DNA of 11,050 bases from Baffinella frigidus (taxonomy: Eukaryota > Cryptophyceae > Cryptomonadales > Baffinellaceae). Position numbers and translations under genes: made by a program. The notes below the pieces were generated by a model that worked only from the letters and a program-made list of their open reading frames with translations, was not told the DNA's origin and did no database searches. The stretch's first letter is position 1, and every line of letters begins with the position of its first letter. The stretch is from assembly GCA_026770585.1 (NCBI GenBank), contig MU646426.1:328860-339909 (forward strand), read 5' to 3'. Below, one piece after another: positions 10,964 to 11,050 of this stretch.

Positions 10964-11050
10964 GGTTGGTATCACTCAAGGCCCCTTCCCACCAGATTGG
11001 TATCAATTAAGGCCCCTTCCCCCCATATAAGTATCAATATAGGCCCCTTT
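10964..11050. repeat. 31-bp tandem repeat at the window edge
   Basis: Units with TTGGTATCA-TTAAGGCCCC start near 10966, 10997 and 11028 and run off the right edge. Confidence 0.9.

Overview
The window is eukaryotic nuclear DNA, most likely from a green alga. It has GT...CAG spliced exons in a sea of repeats, interstitial TTTAGGG-type (plant/green-lineage telomere-like) heptamers, and a protein whose closest recalled relatives are plant UPF2 proteins (for example the LRKLPWxECEPYLxKC block). A repeat-rich prasinophyte-type genome would fit, but the species cannot be fixed from this sequence. There are no bacterial operons, rRNA or tRNA genes, or CRISPR arrays.

The only gene I can support lies on the minus strand and runs through nearly the whole window (10651 down to 142). 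Eleven short exons (51-119 bp, 966 bp in total, 322 codons) join in frame into an internal piece of UPF2/NMD2, the nonsense-mediated mRNA decay scaffold. In transcription order they encode the start of the third MIF4G domain ([13 protein letters not shown]), its central helices ([70 protein letters not shown]), the following [15 protein letters not shown] helix, an acidic linker ([14 protein letters not shown] and DSDDEKAL) and the entry to the C-terminal UPF1-binding region. The first two MIF4G domains lie beyond the right edge and the UPF1-binding end lies beyond the left edge. Every intron is GT...CAG and all ten exon-exon phases agree.

About 90% of the window is intron, and most of it is repetitive. 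Nine of the eleven exons have decayed partial copies in the neighbouring introns, 24 in all. With one exception they follow a polarity rule: copies downstream of the true exon keep its 3' part with the donor, and copies upstream keep its 5' part with the acceptor. The introns therefore look as if they grew by repeated duplication across exon-intron borders, leaving a ladder of decoy splice sites around each real exon.

Other intron contents are telomere-like heptamer arrays, often sitting just upstream of true or decoy acceptors as CCCTAAA/CCCGAAA in the transcript; CT and CTGT microsatellites; 21-, 31- and 57-bp tandem repeats; a dispersed CCCGCCTCGGG motif related to one splice junction; and several short foldback (MITE-like) elements with long terminal inverted repeats and no coding capacity.
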